A stretch of 64,000 nucleotides of DNA. Origin: Isochrysis galbana (lineage: Eukaryota; Haptophyta; Isochrysidales; Isochrysidaceae). Below, in pieces: positions 59,966 through 64,000 of this stretch. The position numbers and the translations under genes were made by a program. Position 1 is the stretch's first letter. Every line of letters starts with the position of its first letter. Location of the stretch: contig CM030938.1 of assembly GCA_018136815.1 (NCBI GenBank), positions 3,859,448 to 3,923,447 of the forward strand, read 5' to 3'. The notes under the pieces are model-generated. The model made no database searches and had not been told where the DNA came from. It saw nothing but the letters and a program-made list of their open reading frames with translations.

Positions 59966-60861
59966 CAATCGCAGAAAGCGCTACCTCTGTGTATGTTCGC
60001 TCCAACGTCGCAGTCATCTGTCCTCATGCTCATGGAGCACGTACTCGCCGGGCGGGGCACCGGCGCTCTAGCGGTAGCAGCGGGCAAAACGTGCCACCGA
60101 AGGTATGGCAGATGGGGGGGGGGGGGAGGCTTCGAGCGAAAGGGTGGAAGCGAGTGTGAGGGTGACGGCGAGCGCGAGAGTGAGGTGCGGTGTGGGGCGA
60201 GCGCGCGCCAGCAGGGGCGCAGCGAAGCTAGGGCACCCACCTCGTGGCGATAGGGTCGATTGTGAGACATCGCTCCCCTGCTGTGCGGAAATCCTCGACT
60301 TGTCAAAGCTTTTGATCGCTGCTGCGCTCCGCCGGGGCGGAGCGGGGAGGAGGGTCGGTATGTGCGCTTGGCTCTAGGCGAGGACCCGCGGCACACGTTC
60401 AATTCTTAAGTCAGGGGAATCCCCCTAGGCACGAAGCGCGGGGCCCAATGTCCCAGCTAGCCACCGCCTAGGGCCACGAGGTGGGGGCCAATGCTGCGCT
60501 ACTTGCGCGCATTCACGAGCGATCAAAGATGAAAGAGGGTCACACACTGCTCGCCCACGTGCGTGATAAGCGCTGGCCGCTAGCAGGCCACCAAGAAATT
60601 GGTCTCGACAGCAAATCCCAAACTCATACATACTAACATATCACACACTGTAGGCCGCGGGTTGGAGCGCGCGACATCAAGATCAAGATTCCCCCCGCGA
60701 GGCCCCCCTACGGCGGGAAGATTGCGGCTTCCGCCCTTCCGCAGCCCGTGGTAGTTAACAAAATAGTACGTAGTTCTTTACGCAAAATTGGCAAGTGCTG
60801 CCTCAGCAGTCGTGCTACCAAGTATTAGCACGCCCTAAAGCCAAAAGCTACAAGAGCTGTC
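59966..60861. other. spacer between convergent genes; no gene
   Basis: Lies between the stop of the glycosyltransferase-like gene and the stop of TDP1, so both 3' untranslated regions should be here. G-run at 60114-60126. Nothing else recognised. Confidence 0.45.
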
Positions 60862-63326
60862 TCAGATTTGAGCCAGGGCTGCAGACTCGGCATACTGTCT
60901 ACCCGTAGCTTCCCGACCGTAAAATCCGTACGGCACGCGCCTTTCGATGAACAACTGCATAGGCGTACGCCCGTGACGATCGGCAGATTCTCCTCTGAGT
61001 GCTGATTCGTTTGTGCACCAAATTTCGTCGCCACCCTGGTAAGGTGTGGGCGGGATTGACCAAGGAAGTGGGACCAACAGCGGGCTGGCAAGTTCAGTTG
61101 CGTCGAAAGATGACTTAGCTCCGAGGCGAGGACTGGCGGACGGAGCAGGGCGAGTCTCAGCAGCCGCAGTTGTGAGTGTAGCAGCACGTTGAGCGGGTGT
61201 TGCTGAGGCCGCTAGGAGAGTCGTTGATCCTTGTGGATGTAATGAAGGTGAAATGAAGACGCCAAGCTCGTATGACTTGATGAAGAGCTACATGAAGAGG
61301 AGCAGGGGCGCATGAGCAACATTGTCTCACGACACGGCTTGTGTGCTGCGGCCGGCCTCCTCGATGCGCGACTCCCCATACATGTTCATCGCTCAGCAAG
61401 CACTGCATGCGCACCTGTGACCCCTTTTTCTCGAGCTTTCCCCACGCTGCCTGTGACAAATTTGCGGAGGTGAGGACCGCCCACTCCACATTGCCATCCA
61501 TAGATACGCGAGCGTACGACTTGATGTGCGGCATCGCAACCGCGCGCGCGCGCAAACAACCGGCGGCGCCTCCATTGGCGGGGCCGCACTCCCAACGGCA
61601 AAGGCACGCATATGGCATTTTACTGCTTTGTGCCTCATCGGTAGTCTGCCGGCCCGCAGCGGAGGGAGCAGACAGTTGAGCAAGGGCATCCTCGAGTTTC
61701 GAGGCATTTTCGGATGCACATGGCAAGGATGCCCCTGCTACCCAGCCTTCAATCGAGTCGCCAACCTGACGTCGGGTGGGATAGACGATGCGTATGGGCG
61801 GCGCCGCCAAGCTTGATCGACCTCCATTCATTGAATTTATAAGCTCCTCCAACCATGCTGTTCCATTGCCCACCGAGGAAAGGGACGAAAACTGAAGAAC
61901 GATGGCGCTCATATCGTCGGCCCGCCGGTCAACGGGCGAAGTCGCGGGCTCGTCTTTCCCGCCTCGAGATGGCGCACTATCACGCTGGGTGTTCAAATCG
62001 ATCAATCGCCGGAGCCTCATGTGCCCCCACTTACACATTTGCGCGCCAACGTGCCTACCAGCAGTTTTCCCTGGCACTGAGGCAACCAAGCGTGCACCTG
62101 CCGAGGTGTAGTCGTAGCTTGCGATCCAGCTGAAGTCCAGCGCCGCCCACAGTTGGCGCTGCTCACGATTGCTGGGCTCCCAGCGAGGCGGGGGTGATGT
62201 ACCTATACCTTTAATGGCGGCATAGTATTCTGCAAGATCAGAGCCAAACTCTCCGTAGATCAAAGTCTCATGAGGGCTTGTAGATTCAATGCCGGAAGCA
62301 TCGTTGTTACCAGCTCGACGTTCAGAAGTACTGCTACTGTCGGCTTCGACGCGCGGAAAGGTCCCCGTCCACACTGCGTTGGTTTTGTTGAGCCAGTCGG
62401 AGAAGAGAAGGTTGCCCGTCAAGATGTGGACTGAGAGCAATTGTGGTCGAACAATCACAATTGCCTTCGAGTGATGCGTCCCGAAGCGCTCACATGGAGG
62501 CTGGTAGCAGAGCAGTTTGCCTGTCCCGGCGACGTCTCGCTCCTTTGCGGCGGCGGCGGCGGCAGCAGCGCGGCTGCGCGGCGGCATGCCGTCACCTGAG
62601 TGGATAGGTGCGGTTGACATGAGTGTAAGGTTGATAAGGTAGCGCCCACCGCCACATGGGAGATGAGGGGTGCGCGCTTGCCGGGCACCATGAAAGACAC
62701 GAAGTACGCCGCTGTTTCGAAAAAGAAAGGCACGGAGCGCTGGACAGCTCTCGAAAACCCAGTCGAGATCGATCATGAAGTTGTGCAGGTGCACCTGCAG
62801 CAGTTGGGTGCAACCTGTCGATAAGATAGAGAAAGAGAACACATTCGTGTAGAGCCCACGTGAATCCCATGGGCATGCACCCCTGTCTTCCACCCATCCA
62901 CGCCCCCCAGAATTGCCGATGATCGAGTGATGGGCGCAGAGGCCGACGTATGGAGTGGGACGCCAGAAGCTGCACAGAGATCAGATCCCATCTGTCGCCC
63001 CCCCCCCCCCCCAGCCCTAGACGCGAGTGGCTCGCGCTTGCGCTAGCATTGGCTAGGTGAGAATGATACATGTGATTCAGAACTAGAGAGCACAGGCAGG
63101 CTGAGCCCACCTCTACCGCATCCGCCAGCTGCTGCACTGAGAGGAGATCCCACAGATCGACTGCGCTCTCATTCACTTCTTCAGGCAGCCGCCAGCCCCA
63201 GTGGAGGCGACTGAAGCGCCAGGCTAGCGGCGCAACCGACCTTCCCCCTTCTTCGCTGCCATCGAACCGTGCGCGCTTCGTGCCGCAACGCCGCACCCCC
63301 GCCTCCACCTCCCCGCCCTCTTCCAT
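60862..63326 (-). CDS. TDP1: tyrosyl-DNA phosphodiesterase 1
   Basis: Exons 63326-63111, 62794-61415 and 61287-60862, both introns phase 0, give 673 residues. Exon 1 starts at the first ATG (MEEGGEVEAGVRRCGTKRAR; the KRAR may act in nuclear import). Splice 1 yields VHLHNFMIDLDWVFESCP. The two HKN active-site motifs are present: FGTHHSKAIVIV with TGNLLFSDW (exon 2, first half), and PHIKSYARVSMDG with TSANLSQAAWG near its end. Splice 2 (GTCACAG|GTGCGC to ATGTAG|CTC) restores GSQLFIKSYELGVFISPS, and exon 3 ends with LVPLPWSIPPTPYQGGDEIW, matching the family C-terminus. TDP1 hydrolyses 3'-phosphotyrosyl links left by trapped topoisomerase I in the nucleus. The region between the motifs is extended relative to the human protein. 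The last 45 residues have no counterpart I recall. Confidence 0.93.
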
Positions 63327-64000
63327 TTCCCGCGCCCACGCCGCCACGCCCCCCCCCCCCCTTCTCCCTCGCTCCCCTCCACTCTTCCCTCCCCCCTTCG
63401 TTCTTCTTCCCCTTCTTCAAGCCTCCCTCCACGTTCGTTCTCTCCTCTCCTCGCGGTCGGTTCGGATCCTCACTTCTCATCTTCTTGCCCTCTCTCTTTT
63501 CTCCTCCCTCTCTCCTCCCTCATCCTTCCTTTCTTCTCTCTCCTCTCTCTCTCCCTCCCAATGATCCTCCCGATATATCTCTACTTTGGCCTCTCTGATA
63601 CTGTCTTTCTCGTCCCTTCCTTTCTCCTCTTGGCTGCCTCCTCGGCATGGCGGCCACATATCGTCGTTGCTCTCGTCGTCGTCGGTCGGGCGGCGTGTGG
63701 TGGGGGTCGCTCATCAGTCCACTCTCTCACAGTCGTCGGCATTACACGAATCCTGGCCTTTTTTTCATTCACATGATCTCGCCCCCGCCCCCCCCCCAGA
63801 GAGCGGGAAACGAGGTCCTCCCTCCTCTCTCCCTCCCTCTCTCTGTCTCTCCCTCTCTTTCCCTCTCTCTCTCTCTCTCTCTCTCCCTCCCTCCCCCTCT
63901 CTCTCTGTCTCTCTCTCTCTCTCTCTCTCCTCTCTCCTCTCTCCTCTCTCCTCTCTTCTCTTTCTCTCTCCCTTTTATCTCTCTTTCTCTCTCTCTCGCT
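63327..64000. promoter_or_regulatory. upstream region of TDP1, CT-repeat-rich
   Basis: Plus strand is strongly pyrimidine-rich at 63330-63440, 63480-63570 and 63820-64000, the last with long (CT)n runs. C homopolymers occur at 63347-63360 and 63787-63798. The first block abuts the TDP1 start codon. No other gene is supported up to the window edge. Confidence 0.6.

Noticed and set aside
61157..61414. Continuation of TDP1 exon 2 frame to a stop at 61157
   Set aside because: The read-through peptide (Arg/His/Cys-rich) does not match TDP1, whereas splicing at 61415/61287 restores the conserved IKSYELGV segment.

Overview
This is a nuclear segment of a GC-rich eukaryote. Genes have spliceosomal introns of roughly 60-750 nt (GT-AG, plus one likely GC-AG), long reading frames with Pro/Ala/Ser-rich linkers, and many retro- and DNA-transposon remnants. 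The TIR-domain protein with a DVDDL signature, the GT31/sulfotransferase fusion and the globin-like protein suggest a unicellular alga, most likely a haptophyte. That assignment is inference from protein style, not from a search.

Layout. 757-5343 (+): seven-exon type II membrane protein fusing two Fringe-like GT31 glycosyltransferase domains to a sulfotransferase. 5.8-8.6 kb: inverted repeat and dispersed repeat family. 8919-14969 (-): uninterrupted 2016-codon multidomain receptor-like protein (two CUB-like modules, beta-helix, Cys-rich stalk, multipass membrane region, TIR plus a degenerate second TIR). 15.9-23.0 kb: mobile-element cluster (5'-truncated LINE with an 18-bp target-site duplication, a 487-bp element with an 8-bp duplication, a hAT transposase relic, a second decayed LINE tail) around a two-exon globin-like gene (20857-21865, +). 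23912-26976 (-): UBX-UBX-RING protein. 29565-30290 (+): unrecognised protein with a paralogue at 51148-52104 (-). 32585-33788 (-): eIF2B alpha in three exons. 35211-41930 (+): 2239-residue UIM/PDZ/IQ/PX scaffold. 43128-46718 (+): RCC1-repeat protein. 46.9-50.4 kb: repeats, a piggyBac-like zinc-ribbon relic and a 44-bp LINE-tail insertion. 50588-53300: inverted arms of about 0.55-0.67 kb enclosing the 51148-52104 gene. 53544-55628 (+): TPR-sulfotransferase fusion. 56.6-57.6 kb: another repeat copy. 58536-59965 (+): glycosyltransferase-like protein. 60862-63326 (-): TDP1 in three exons.

Themes. Several genes are multi-module fusions: secretory-pathway glycan synthesis and sulfation (757-5343, with 53544-55628 and 58536-59965 possibly related), ubiquitin binding or transfer (UBX-UBX-RING, UIM-PDZ-IQ-PX) and TIR signalling. 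The housekeeping genes (eIF2B alpha, TDP1) look ordinary. Nearly every start codon lies within a few hundred bases of a long homopurine/homopyrimidine tract in either orientation, and poly-G runs of 18-29 nt are frequent. Intron boundaries were derived by matching splice-site phase to conserved protein sequence; they were not tested against transcripts.
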